A stretch of DNA of 41,997 nucleotides from JBNKHH01 sp050290245 (GTDB lineage: Bacteria; Pseudomonadota; Alphaproteobacteria; Rhodobacterales; Rhodobacteraceae): positions 1 through 41,997 of the forward strand of contig JBNKHH010000006.1 of assembly GCA_050290245.1 (NCBI GenBank). Reading direction: 5' to 3'. Below, piece after piece: positions 31,302 through 39,125 of the stretch; within the stretch, counting starts at the first letter, position 1, and every line of letters begins with the position of its first letter. The notes under the pieces were generated by a model. That model was not told the DNA's origin, made no database searches, and saw only the letters and a program-made list of their open reading frames with translations. The translations under genes and the position numbers were made by a program.

Positions 31302-32062
31302 CCCCGGCCTCCGCGACCAAACCGGGTACGCGCGCCATCGCTCAGGCGGGCAACGTCGAGGATGAGACAGACGTCCGTGGTGTTGAACTCGTGGTCGACA
31401 TAGGCTCCGTCCCCCACGAAACCGCCCAGCTTCAGGTACGATTTGATCAGGGCAGGCACCGCCCGCATCGCTGCCACGCGATTGATCTGTTCCGAGGGCA
31501 CCAGGTCCATGCTCTGATAGACACCTTCCTGCGCCCGGACCCGCAGTTCGGGCGGCGCAAGATGAGCGTGATGAAGATGCGACAGCGGTTCGGCCAGGGC
31601 CTCGACATCCGTACCATGCATGCTGGCCACGCCGAACAGGATCTCGATGTCACGCTCAAGAACGTATTCAGCCAGACCTCCCCACATTTGCTGCAACGCG
31701 AGACCGCCGCGAAAATCGGGATGGATGCATGACCGCCCCAGCTCCAAAAGCGACCGCCCGCTCTGCTTCAGAGCCGTCAGATCGTATTCACGCTCGGAAT
31801 AAAACGTCTCGGACCGATCTCCCGGCATCAGCCGGTAGACCCCGACGACGTGCTCCAACCGGTCGCGGTCGCGGCTCTCGTCGATCAGCACCAGGTGATC
31901 GAATAGCGGGTCGAACTCGTCGCGCTCGAACCGCCCCTCGTGATCGACCAACGCACCGTCGCCACCCAATTCCTCGACGAAGACTTCATAGCGCAGCCGC
32001 TCGGAGGCTCTGAGGTCCTCCTCCGTCGTTGCAAGCGCAAGTTTAAGCTGTCCGTCGATCAT
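31298..32062 (-). CDS. olsB: Ornithine N-acyltransferase OlsB (GNAT/hemolysin-like)
   Basis: Transfers a 3-hydroxyacyl group from acyl-ACP to ornithine, the first step of ornithine-lipid synthesis. 254 residues with the family signatures LRASERLRYEVFVEELGGDG, HVVGVYRLM, LLELGRSCIHPDFRGGLAL and VYQSMDLVP. I choose ATG 32062 because AAAGGTGG lies just upstream; ATG 32152 is in frame but has poor signals. Followed with a 4-base overlap by the probable olsA, so the whole ornithine-lipid pathway is here. Ornithine lipids are phosphate-free membrane lipids, useful under phosphate limitation. Confidence 0.85.
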   Translation of the reverse strand: MIDGQLKLALATTEEDLRASERLRYEVFVEELGGDGALVDHEGRFERDEFDPLFDHLVLIDESRDRDRLEHVVGVYRLMPGDRSETFYSEREYDLTALKQSGRSLLELGRSCIHPDFRGGLALQQMWGGLAEYVLERDIEILFGVASMHGTDVEALAEPLSHLHHAHLAPPELRVRAQEGVYQSMDLVPSEQINRVAAMRAVPALIKSYLKLGGFVGDGAYVDHEFNTTDVCLILDVARLSDGARTRFGRGGRG

Positions 32063-32194
32063 AGCCACCTTTGGTGATTTCCAACCGGGTGTCGCGTTGT
32101 ATGGAACCGCCGCCATCTTTGCAAGAACACCAATAGGACGATCACTTTTCATTGAACAAACGCTATAGTTGTGTTAACAGTTTACCGCACCCGT

Positions 32195-32380
32195 TCAGTC
32201 GGAATGGAATACAGGGATCAAATCTACAAACGTGCCATCAATGACGACCTTACCCTCCTCGGGAAAGTTCACGGTAACCCGCCCTCCGATATTCGACTGC
32301 ACCTGCCCGATGCCCCACTCGGGCTCATCAGGATGCCGGACCAGGGTGCCCGGTGTGAGAAGTGAAAGGTCAGATGTCAT
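32195..32380 (-). CDS. DUF3553 small protein
   Basis: 61 residues: a short N-terminus, then LLTPGTLVRHPDEPEWGIGQVQS, IGGRVTVNFPEEGKVVI and GTFVDLIPV, all beta-rich. It matches DUF3553, a family widespread in alphaproteobacteria, function unknown; the fold looks like an SH3-like barrel as in CarD/PcrA-tail domains. ATG 32380 has AGAGG upstream. It is divergent from chpT with only 42 bases between, so they probably share a regulatory region. Confidence 0.8.
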   Translation of the reverse strand: MTSDLSLLTPGTLVRHPDEPEWGIGQVQSNIGGRVTVNFPEEGKVVIDGTFVDLIPVFHSD

Positions 32381-32422
32381 CTCGGCCTCTTGAACAGCGC
32401 TGCCAGCCAAGGACGAACCGCA

Positions 32423-33016
32423 ATGGACGCACAGCAAATCAACGCATTGATCGGGTCGCGGATCTGCCATGACCTGATCTCGCCTCTCGGCGCCATCGGC
32501 AACGGCGTCGAACTCCTCACGATGTCCGGCTTGAACGATGCCCCCGAGATGGCACTGATTTCAGAATCCGTCGATAACGCCAACGCCCGCATCCGGTTCT
32601 TTCGGATTGCCTTCGGTGCCGCGAACCCCGGCTCGATGATCGGCAATGCCGAGCTCAAATCGGTTGTCGCCGCCCAATACCGGGGCAACCGGCTCAAGAT
32701 CGATTGGCGCCTGCAGGACGACGTGCCCCGCGCCGACGCGAAACTGGCCTTCCTCCTGCTGCAGTGCCTGGAAAGCACGTTGCCCTGGGGCGGAAAGGTC
32801 CAGGTGACACGCACCAGCGGCACCTGGAATTTCTTCGGCAACGCTGAACGCCTCAAGATCGACACCCCCCTGTGGAAGCTGATCACCACCCCCGGAACCG
32901 AGGCCGAGATCAACGCCTCCAACGTCCACTTCGCACTGGTCCACGATCTCGCGGCCCAGTTTGGCAAGTCCGTGACAGTCAACTTCGCCGAGACCTCGAT
33001 TTCGGTCAGCTTCTGA
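32423..33016 (+). CDS. chpT: Histidine phosphotransferase ChpT
   Basis: Phosphorelay protein passing phosphate from CckA to the response regulators CtrA and CpdR. 197 residues: the dimerisation/His helix SRICHDLISPLGAIGNGVEL with H16 as the phospho-accepting residue, then an ATPase-like C-terminal domain (LKIDWRLQDDV, AKLAFLLLQCLESTLPWGGK) that has lost the ATP-binding motifs, as is normal for ChpT. ATG 32423 has AAGGA 9 bases upstream. Its last 11 bases overlap the 3' end of proA on the other strand. In Rhodobacteraceae this relay controls motility and gene-transfer agent. Confidence 0.9.
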   Translation: MDAQQINALIGSRICHDLISPLGAIGNGVELLTMSGLNDAPEMALISESVDNANARIRFFRIAFGAANPGSMIGNAELKSVVAAQYRGNRLKIDWRLQDDVPRADAKLAFLLLQCLESTLPWGGKVQVTRTSGTWNFFGNAERLKIDTPLWKLITTPGTEAEINASNVHFALVHDLAAQFGKSVTVNFAETSISVSF

Positions 33017-34271
33017 CGGCGCCGTCACCGGTCACGAGGTATTTGAAACTGGTCAACTGCTCCGCCCCGACCGGTCCCCGCGCGTGCATCTTGCCCGTTG
33101 CAATCCCGATCTCGGCACCCATCCCGAACTCGCCGCCATCGGCAAACTGGGTCGAGGCGTTGCGCATGAGGATCGCACTGTCCAGCCGCTGAAAGAACAG
33201 ATCGGCCGCCCTATCGTCTTCGGTGATAATGCAATCGGTGTGGTCCGATCCGTAGCTCCGCACATGAGCAATAGCGTCCTCGATGCTGTCGACCACCTTG
33301 GCCGCGATGATCATGTCCAGGAATTCGCGTCCCCAGTCGTCCTCGCCTGCCGGCACCACACCGGCGACCTCCTGAACCCGCGCATCGCCATGAACCTCGA
33401 CCCCGGCCGCGATCAGCGCTTCGATCACCGCACGTCCGGTCGTCTCGAAGATATCCTTGTGAATCAAAAGACACTCGGCCGCACCGCAAATACCCGTGCG
33501 TCGGGTCTTGGCGTTCATCACCACCTTCATCGCCTTTTCAGGATCGGCGGCGGCATCGAGATAGACATGCACGATACCTTCAAGGTGGGCAAAGACCGGC
33601 ACCCGCGCCTCGCGCTGGACCAAACCGACAAGACCCTTGCCACCTCGCGGCACGATCACGTCAACGGTGTCGGTCATCTTCAACAGTTCGGCCACGGCAG
33701 CACGATCCCGCGTCGGAATACGCTGAATGGCATCTTCGGGCAGACCGGCGGCCTTAAGGCCATCGACCAGACAGGCGTGAATCGCCGCCGAGGAATGGAA
33801 ACTCTCGGATCCGCCCCGCAGGATCACCGCGTTGCCCGCTTTCAGGCAGAGCGCACCCGCATCCGCCGTCACGTTCGGACGGCTTTCATAGATCACACCG
33901 ACGACACCCAGGGGCGTGCGAACCCGGCGGATATGCAGACCGTTCGGACGATCCCATTCTTCGATGACCTTGCCGACGGGATCCTCCTGCGCGGCGACCG
34001 TGCGAAGCCCCTCGCACATGCCCTCGATCCGCGCCTCGTCCAGCATCAGCCGGTCCAGCATCGCATCGCTCAGCCCCTTCTCTCGGCCATAGTCCATGTC
34101 CTTGGCATTGGCTTCCAGGATCTCCACGCGCCGTGCCCAGACGGCATCGGCAGCGGCCATCAGTGCCTTGGTCTTGGCCTCGGATGGCGCATAGGCCAAC
34201 TCGGCGGCGGCGGCTTTCGCCCGTCCGCCGATGTCGGTCATCACGCTGTGAATATCATCCAGGTCTTTCAT
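33006..34271 (-). CDS. proA: Gamma-glutamyl phosphate reductase
   Basis: Second enzyme of proline synthesis: reduces glutamyl-5-phosphate to glutamate-5-semialdehyde with NADPH. 421 residues; aldehyde-dehydrogenase fold with RTPLGVVGVIYESRPNVTAD, LRGGSESFHS and the catalytic cysteine C262 in AKTRRTGICGAAECLL. ATG 34271 has AAAGGG upstream; the extra 44 codons upstream are discarded. It is separated from proB by an HxlR/GFA pair. Its 3' end overlaps chpT by 11 bases, tail to tail. Confidence 0.97.
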   Translation of the reverse strand: MKDLDDIHSVMTDIGGRAKAAAAELAYAPSEAKTKALMAAADAVWARRVEILEANAKDMDYGREKGLSDAMLDRLMLDEARIEGMCEGLRTVAAQEDPVGKVIEEWDRPNGLHIRRVRTPLGVVGVIYESRPNVTADAGALCLKAGNAVILRGGSESFHSSAAIHACLVDGLKAAGLPEDAIQRIPTRDRAAVAELLKMTDTVDVIVPRGGKGLVGLVQREARVPVFAHLEGIVHVYLDAAADPEKAMKVVMNAKTRRTGICGAAECLLIHKDIFETTGRAVIEALIAAGVEVHGDARVQEVAGVVPAGEDDWGREFLDMIIAAKVVDSIEDAIAHVRSYGSDHTDCIITEDDRAADLFFQRLDSAILMRNASTQFADGGEFGMGAEIGIATGKMHARGPVGAEQLTSFKYLVTGDGAVRS

Positions 34272-34333
34272 GGCCCTGCCCTTTCGATTTGGACAGCTTG
34301 CTCGATACCGCATCAGGCCGTTGGCCTCAACGC

Positions 34334-34687
34334 CTAAGGCTCGCGCATGAAATACTCCGGCGGCGTCCAGGTCTCTGCAAATTCCGAGTTTGCCCAGCGG
34401 CACATGGTCTGCAGAATCGGCTTCAGCGCCTTACCGCGGGGGGTCAGGGCATAGGCGTGGCGCACCGGGCGTTCCTGGTACGGTCTGCGCGACACCAGCC
34501 CGTTCGCCTCCATCCGCGCAAGCCGGTCGGCAAGAATGTTTGACGTGATCCCCTCGGGCGACGCCATGAACTCTCTGAACTTCGACTTGCCCGCTATAAG
34601 ATCCCGCACGACGACAAGGGTCCACTTGTCGCCAAGCACATCAAGCGTCGTCGCAATTGGACAGTTCGACCGCGGTGCTAGCGTCAT
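34334..34687 (-). CDS. HxlR-family transcriptional regulator
   Basis: 117-residue winged-helix repressor or activator: CPIATTLDVLGDKWTLVVVRD (the HxlR start, with the family's conserved Cys), then FREFMASPEGITSNILADRLARM and YALTPRGKALKPIL. HxlR proteins often sense reactive electrophiles through that Cys. It is divergent from a GFA-family gene, and two near-identical palindromes lie between, so it probably controls both. Inserted between proA and proB. ATG 34687 has AGGT upstream. Confidence 0.92.
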   Translation of the reverse strand: MTLAPRSNCPIATTLDVLGDKWTLVVVRDLIAGKSKFREFMASPEGITSNILADRLARMEANGLVSRRPYQERPVRHAYALTPRGKALKPILQTMCRWANSEFAETWTPPEYFMREP

Positions 34688-34705
34688 GTCATTAACCTAA
34701 CTCAG

Positions 34706-34724
34706 TCACTTGCATTTTGCAACT
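34706..34724. promoter_or_regulatory. HxlR operator copy 1 (inverted half of a 19-bp pair)
   Basis: TCACTTGCATTTTGCAACT, an imperfect palindrome (TTGCA-TTT-TGCAA), 18 bases from the HxlR start codon. It is the reverse complement of the sequence at 34739-34757 at 17 of 19 positions. Likely a site for the adjacent HxlR protein. Confidence 0.75.
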
Positions 34725-34738
34725 TACTGTATAAGGTG

Positions 34739-34757
34739 AGTTGCAATTTGCAAGTGA
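34739..34757. promoter_or_regulatory. HxlR operator copy 2
   Basis: AGTTGCAATTTGCAAGTGA, again palindromic (TTGCA-ATT-TGCAA), overlapping the ribosome-binding region of the GFA gene. Between the two copies lies a TATAAG sequence (34730-34735) that could be a -10 element. Confidence 0.75.
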
Positions 34758-34765
34758 GGAAGAAG

Positions 34766-35209
34766 ATGACACAAGAAATCACAGGAAAATGTCTTTGTGG
34801 CGCAGTCACCTACCAGGCCGCCGGCCCCGCTATGGTGACCGGTCACTGCTATTGCGAAGATTGCCGCCGCACCAGCGGGACAAGCCATTGTACCCACGTC
34901 ATGGTCTCTGAAGACGGCTTTCTGATTACCGGGGACCTGGCATTTTTCGACAAGCCCGCCGACAGCGGCAACATGATCAGCCGCGGTTTCTGCCCCACCT
35001 GCGGCTCGCCTGTGCTTTCACGCAATTCTGCCGAGATGTTTTCGGGCATGGTTTTCCTGCGCGCCTCCAGCATGGACGATATGAACCTGGCGCAGCCATC
35101 GGTAACGGTTTACGCGGCCAAGGCGCCGGACTGGGCAATCGTAGACCAGGAACACACCGTTTTCCCATACGAAGCCCCAAGCCTTGCCGAAGGGAAGCTG
35201 CCCACCTGA
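34766..35209 (+). CDS. GFA-family (glutathione-dependent formaldehyde-activating-like) protein
   Basis: 147 residues with the zinc-binding GFA/CENP-V cysteine pattern: CLCGAVTY (C9, C11), CYCEDCRRTSG (C28, C30, C33) and CPTCGSP (C76, C79). The family's founder speeds formation of S-hydroxymethylglutathione; most members, including this one, have unknown substrates. ATG 34766 has GTGAGGA 5 bases upstream, preferred over the GTG at 34736, which lies in the operator. Divergent from HxlR, so probably induced when the regulator senses its electrophile. Confidence 0.88.
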   Translation: MTQEITGKCLCGAVTYQAAGPAMVTGHCYCEDCRRTSGTSHCTHVMVSEDGFLITGDLAFFDKPADSGNMISRGFCPTCGSPVLSRNSAEMFSGMVFLRASSMDDMNLAQPSVTVYAAKAPDWAIVDQEHTVFPYEAPSLAEGKLPT

Positions 35210-35215
35210 CACGCG

Positions 35216-35269
35216 CGGTGAAGACCCTTCAAAAGAGACTTCCCGGGATCCTTTTGAGGGAATTCACCG
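35216..35269. repeat. Long imperfect inverted repeat between the GFA gene and proB
   Basis: CGGTGAA (35216-35222) and CTTCAAAAG near 35228 pair with CTTTTGAGGG (35251-35260) and TTCACCG (35263-35269); the loop contains the palindrome TCCCGGGA. It sits between two convergent gene ends, so a bidirectional terminator or 3' structure is the simplest reading. No T run follows. Confidence 0.6.
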
Positions 35270-35271
35270 GC

Positions 35272-36372
35272 TCAAATCGCCATGTCATCGCGGTGGATCA
35301 GGGCCGCCCTGCCCGGATAGCCCAGCAAAGCCTCGATCCGCCCCGATTGCTCACCCTTGATGATCTCGGCTTCGTCCGAAGCATAGCACACCAGCCCCAG
35401 ACCCAATCGCGCACCATCAGGTCCGGCAATCGCCACAGGTTCGCCGCGCCCGAACCGGCCGGTGACCTCGACCACCCCCGCGGGCAAAAGAGACTTGCCC
35501 CGCTCCAAAGCCCTGACCGCCCCCTCGTCGATCCTCAACGTGCCCTTGGGCTTCATTGCCCCGATCCAACGCTTGCGCGCGGCCTGTGGGTCGATCTCGG
35601 GCGCAAACCACGTGGCCCGCGCGCCATCTTCCAATGATTTCAAAGGGCTGTTGACCGTTCCCAATGTGATGGCCATGGCTGCGCCGCCCTTGGTAGCGGT
35701 CTTTGCCGCCATCAGTTTGGTCTTCATGCCACCCTTGGACAGCCCTGTGCCCGCATCCCCTGCCATAGCCTCGATTTCCGGCGTGATACGGCCAATGGTC
35801 TCGAACCACCTGGCCTCCGGGTCCTCCTTGGGGTTGGCCGAGTAGAACCCGTCCACATCCGACAACAACACCAGAACATCCGCACCGACCGTCACCGCGA
35901 TCTGCGCCGCCAGCCGGTCATTATCGCCATACCGGATTTCGTCCGTCGCAATGGTATCGTTCTCGTTCACGATCGGCACAACGCCCATCGACAACAACTG
36001 CTCAAGCGTCGCGCGGCTATTCAGATAGCGCCGCCGGTCCGCGCTGTCCTCGAGTGTCAGCAAAACCTGGGCCGTCTTGATTCCATGGGGCGTCAAAACC
36101 TCTTCATAGGCCCGTGCCAGCCGGATCTGCCCGACAGCCGCCGCCGCCTGGCTTTTCTCCAGCGGCAGCGCCCCGCCCGGCAACCCCAGCGCAACACGCC
36201 CGAGCGCGATCGAGCCCGATGACACGATGATCACGTCCTGCCCCCGCGCCCGCAGGCGCGCCACGTCTTCGGCCAGGGACACAAGCCAGTCGCGCCGCAG
36301 CCCTCCGTGCTCGACCAGCAGGGCCGAGCCGATCTTGACCACGATCCGTTTCGCGTTTGTCAGGGTTGCCAA
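35272..36372 (-). CDS. proB: Glutamate 5-kinase with PUA domain, TTG start
   Basis: First step of proline synthesis: phosphorylates glutamate with ATP. 366 residues: amino-acid kinase domain (RIVVKIGSALLV, VSSGSIALGR, GVVPIVNENDTIATDEI, YGDNDRLAAQ, SDVDGFY, GLSKGGMKTKLMAAK) and a C-terminal PUA domain from about residue 275. The start is TTG 36372, supported by AGAGGAG 8 bases upstream; no ATG fits. It overlaps the obgE 3' end by 13 bases, so it is coupled to obgE. proA lies beyond the HxlR/GFA cassette. Confidence 0.96.
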   Translation of the reverse strand: MATLTNAKRIVVKIGSALLVEHGGLRRDWLVSLAEDVARLRARGQDVIIVSSGSIALGRVALGLPGGALPLEKSQAAAAVGQIRLARAYEEVLTPHGIKTAQVLLTLEDSADRRRYLNSRATLEQLLSMGVVPIVNENDTIATDEIRYGDNDRLAAQIAVTVGADVLVLLSDVDGFYSANPKEDPEARWFETIGRITPEIEAMAGDAGTGLSKGGMKTKLMAAKTATKGGAAMAITLGTVNSPLKSLEDGARATWFAPEIDPQAARKRWIGAMKPKGTLRIDEGAVRALERGKSLLPAGVVEVTGRFGRGEPVAIAGPDGARLGLGLVCYASDEAEIIKGEQSGRIEALLGYPGRAALIHRDDMAI

Positions 36373-37394
36373 GATCCGGGCTCCTCTACCGCGTCCCTTT
36401 CGGCCCGCCGATCTGCCTCGATCCGCCGCCGCAGGGCGCGCAGAACGTCCATCACTCCCTCTCGGCTGACGCCGGACATCATCATCACCGGGCCCGCCAC
36501 GGCCTCCAGTTCGGCCCTCTTCTCGGCACGCTCGTCCTCGTCAAGCGCATCAACCTTGTTCAACGCCGTAATACGGGGCTTTTTCGCCAGAACGCCGCCA
36601 TAGGCCTCCAACTCGCCAATGATCGTTTCGTAGTCGGCAGCCACATCTTCAGAGGTCCCATCGACCATGTGCAACAGGACCGAGCAACGCTCCACGTGCC
36701 CCAGGAACCGGTCACCAATCCCCCGCCCCTCGTGCGCACCCTCGATCAGACCGGGGATGTCGGCCACCACGAATTCGGCCTCGTCAACACCGACCACACC
36801 CAGGTTCGGATGAATCGTCGTGAACGGATAGTCCGCGATCTTTGGCCGAGCATTCGAGGTCGCCGCCAAAAACGTCGACTTGCCCGCATTGGGCAGCCCC
36901 AACAGGCCTACGTCGGCAATCAGTTTCAGCCGCAGCCAAACCTCGCGCTCCACTCCCGGCTGGCCCGGATTGGCCCGGCGCGGTGCCTGGTTGGTCGCGC
37001 TCTTGAAATGCAGGTTGCCGAATCCGCCGTTGCCGCCCTTGGCCAGCAACACCCGCTCACCGACGGCGGTCAGATCGGCAAGAACGGTTTCCTCGTCCTC
37101 GTCCAGGATCTCGGTGCCCACCGGCACGCGCAACACTACGTCGGCGCCGTCCTTGCCAGTCCGCTGCCGACCCATGCCGGGCTGACCGTTCTTGGCAAAG
37201 AAATGCTGCTGGTAGCGGAAATCGATCAGGGTATTCAGCCCGTCGACCGCCTCGGCCCAAACGTCCCCGCCCCGGCCGCCGTCACCGCCATCGGGTCCGC
37301 CGTATTCGATATACTTTTCGCGACGAAAGCTGACACAGCCGCCTCCGCCCGACCCCGACCGGATCGTGACCCTAGCAAGATCAAGGAATTTCAT
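36360..37394 (-). CDS. obgE: GTPase ObgE/CgtA
   Basis: Essential GTPase involved in 50S ribosome assembly and growth control. 344 residues: N-terminal glycine-rich Obg domain (RSGSGGGGCVSFRREKYIEYG, then GGPDGGDGGRGGDV), then a G domain with G1 GLPNAGKST (166-174), G3 DIPG in VVADIPGLIEGAHEG and G4 NKVD. It has no long C-terminal extension. ATG 37394 overlaps the GNAT stop by 4 bases. Confidence 0.97.
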   Translation of the reverse strand: MKFLDLARVTIRSGSGGGGCVSFRREKYIEYGGPDGGDGGRGGDVWAEAVDGLNTLIDFRYQQHFFAKNGQPGMGRQRTGKDGADVVLRVPVGTEILDEDEETVLADLTAVGERVLLAKGGNGGFGNLHFKSATNQAPRRANPGQPGVEREVWLRLKLIADVGLLGLPNAGKSTFLAATSNARPKIADYPFTTIHPNLGVVGVDEAEFVVADIPGLIEGAHEGRGIGDRFLGHVERCSVLLHMVDGTSEDVAADYETIIGELEAYGGVLAKKPRITALNKVDALDEDERAEKRAELEAVAGPVMMMSGVSREGVMDVLRALRRRIEADRRAERDAVEEPGSWQP

Positions 37395-38422
37395 AGCGGC
37401 ACCTTCAAGCTACCCCGGCTCAGGGCGTATGTTATCATGGGCGCAGGCTCAAGCCTTGCCTTCGATGTCCCCGTGTCGCGGCCCGTCTCGACAAAGCCGA
37501 ACTTGCGCAAGATCGCGCCAGAGGTCGGGTTGTCCTCGAAGTGATCCGCCGTGACGACCGACACCGGGAAGCGGTCAAAGACTTCGGGCAAAAATGCCGA
37601 CAGAGCCTCGGTAACAAGCCCCTGCCCCCAATGATCGGGCGCCAGGAAATAGCCCAGGTTCACGGGCGTGCCGCCGAACCCGATCCCGCCGACCATCCGG
37701 CCTTCTCTTTCGATCGCCAGCCGAAATCCGGGCACCCCGCGAAAGGCGCTGGCCTCGATATAGTCGCGCGCCTCATTGACGCTCATGCCCACCGGAATCG
37801 TCGCCACGTTCCGCGCCAATTCGGGCACTGCCATTGCGGCCAGCGCCTCGGCATCGCCGGTTTCCATGGGACGGATCGTCAGACGCGGTGTGTAAAGCGT
37901 CATGCCCTGGCGCGTTTGCCATCTGTCCCGGCTCAGAACCATCTGGTGCGATACGACGCCCTGCCGGAACGATCGCGCATGGCGTGTCGCCTGTTCTTTG
38001 AACAGAAACCCGACCGCGCGTAAAAGCCGGCCCGAGGCCTCGTTACCCTCGAAATACCCTGATCGGAGCTCCCCCGCATTCGGGTCGGAAAACCAGTGCC
38101 TGACCACGGCCAACGCGGCTTCGAACCCATAGCCGCGGCCCCAGACAGAGCGCGCCAGCCAGAAAGCCAATTCGTCGTCCAGGCTGACAACGCCTTGAAG
38201 GCCGTCCGCGTCGCAGATCGCCCAGTACGGTTTGCCCATGCGATGCACCTTCCGCACGAACGCCAGCCCATGCTCGACCGAATAGGGATAGGGCACCACG
38301 GCCAGCCATTTCGACACGTCGAAATTGCCGACGCCCTGTGCAAGGGCCTCGGCGTCTGATTCCTTCAGAGGCCGCAGTTCAAGCCGCGGCGTCCTCAGGA
38401 CGGGAAGCGCGGCTTGTGTCAT
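37391..38422 (-). CDS. Tandem GNAT acetyltransferase (two RimJ-like domains fused)
   Basis: 343 residues made of two GNAT domains. Domain 1 (1 to about 165) starts LRTPRLELRPLKESDAEALA and has the acetyl-CoA loop RSVWGRGYGFEA (91-102). Domain 2 (from about 174) starts TLYTPRLTIRPMETGDAEALAAM with DHWGQGLVTEAL. Both resemble N-acetyltransferases of the RimJ/RimL group; targets unknown. A protein-internal Met at 174 would be a plausible start of a former separate gene. ATG 38422 is used; upstream signals are weak. Stop overlaps the obgE start. Confidence 0.85.
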   Translation of the reverse strand: MTQAALPVLRTPRLELRPLKESDAEALAQGVGNFDVSKWLAVVPYPYSVEHGLAFVRKVHRMGKPYWAICDADGLQGVVSLDDELAFWLARSVWGRGYGFEAALAVVRHWFSDPNAGELRSGYFEGNEASGRLLRAVGFLFKEQATRHARSFRQGVVSHQMVLSRDRWQTRQGMTLYTPRLTIRPMETGDAEALAAMAVPELARNVATIPVGMSVNEARDYIEASAFRGVPGFRLAIEREGRMVGGIGFGGTPVNLGYFLAPDHWGQGLVTEALSAFLPEVFDRFPVSVVTADHFEDNPTSGAILRKFGFVETGRDTGTSKARLEPAPMITYALSRGSLKVPL

Positions 38423-38428
38423 ATCGGA

Positions 38429-38968
38429 TCAGGCCAGTCGCTTCAGGTATGTCCAGGTTGGCACTGGCGCACCACGCGCAACGGCAAAGGCCTCGGCGTC
38501 GCCCAGGTATTCGAACCCCGCATTGGTCAGCACCCTGGCGGACGCCGGGTTGTCCTGGAAGACACTGGCAAACATGGTCTTGTCCGAGTGCGGATTGGCC
38601 TCGATCAGCGCGCGCACGGCCTCGGACGCCAGTCCCGTGTTCCAGAACGCGGGACCAATCCAATAGCTGATCTCGGACTGGTCGCGATCCATCTGCTCCA
38701 GCGTGATCAGGCCCAAAAGCTCGCCCAGACCCGTTGCGGCTCCATCCAGAACCCAGACATCCTCGCTGCGATCCTCGGCCAGTGACCGGCCGATAAGCGC
38801 TTCCATGGCGCCCGGCGGCAACGGATGCGGGATTGAACGCGTCATGCGCGCCACGCGCTCATCGGCGCCGTACATCTCAAGCAGCCCCGCGTCGGACCGA
38901 CGCAAGGGACGCAATATCAGCCTTTCCGTCTCGATAACGGGCTGGTTCACGATCATATCCAGTCTCAC
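38429..38968 (-). CDS. GNAT-family acetyltransferase, GTG start
   Basis: 179 residues, RimJ/RimL-like: TERLILRPLRRSDAGLLEMYGA, GLITLEQMDRDQSEISYWIG, FWNTGLASEAVRALIEAN and FQDNPASARVLTNAGFEYLG. I place the start at GTG 38968 because AGGAGGT lies 5 bases before it; ATG 38956 is too far. Substrate unknown. It follows rpmA after a terminator and precedes the tandem GNAT gene by 6 bases. Confidence 0.85.
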   Translation of the reverse strand: MRLDMIVNQPVIETERLILRPLRRSDAGLLEMYGADERVARMTRSIPHPLPPGAMEALIGRSLAEDRSEDVWVLDGAATGLGELLGLITLEQMDRDQSEISYWIGPAFWNTGLASEAVRALIEANPHSDKTMFASVFQDNPASARVLTNAGFEYLGDAEAFAVARGAPVPTWTYLKRLA

Positions 38969-39065
38969 GAGGCACCTCCTTGCCGCGTGCGGGTCGTTGT
39001 TCCCCCTCTTGAACAACGCGCTCTTCTTACATGTTTATGTCGGTCTAATGGCGCAACCGGGTCTC

Positions 39066-39100
39066 AAAAAAGTGAAGGGGCCGGTTTGCGCCGACCCCTT
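39066..39100 (-). terminator. Intrinsic terminator after rpmA
   Basis: On the minus strand AAGGGGTCGG pairs with CCGGCCCCTT (one G-T wobble) around CGCAAA, and the stem is followed by CACTTTTTT. Ten-base-pair stem, 26 bases after the rpmA stop. Clear Rho-independent form. The loop region can also pair with 39050-39060 as an alternative hairpin. Confidence 0.8.
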
Positions 39101-39125
39101 TAAAACTTTGCCTGTTCAGGATCGG

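Noticed and set aside
32160..32194. Possible CtrA sites (TTAAC-like sequences near 32175, 34690 and 25065)
   Set aside because: Only half-site matches; none has the two spaced TTAA-type halves, so a CtrA call is not justified.
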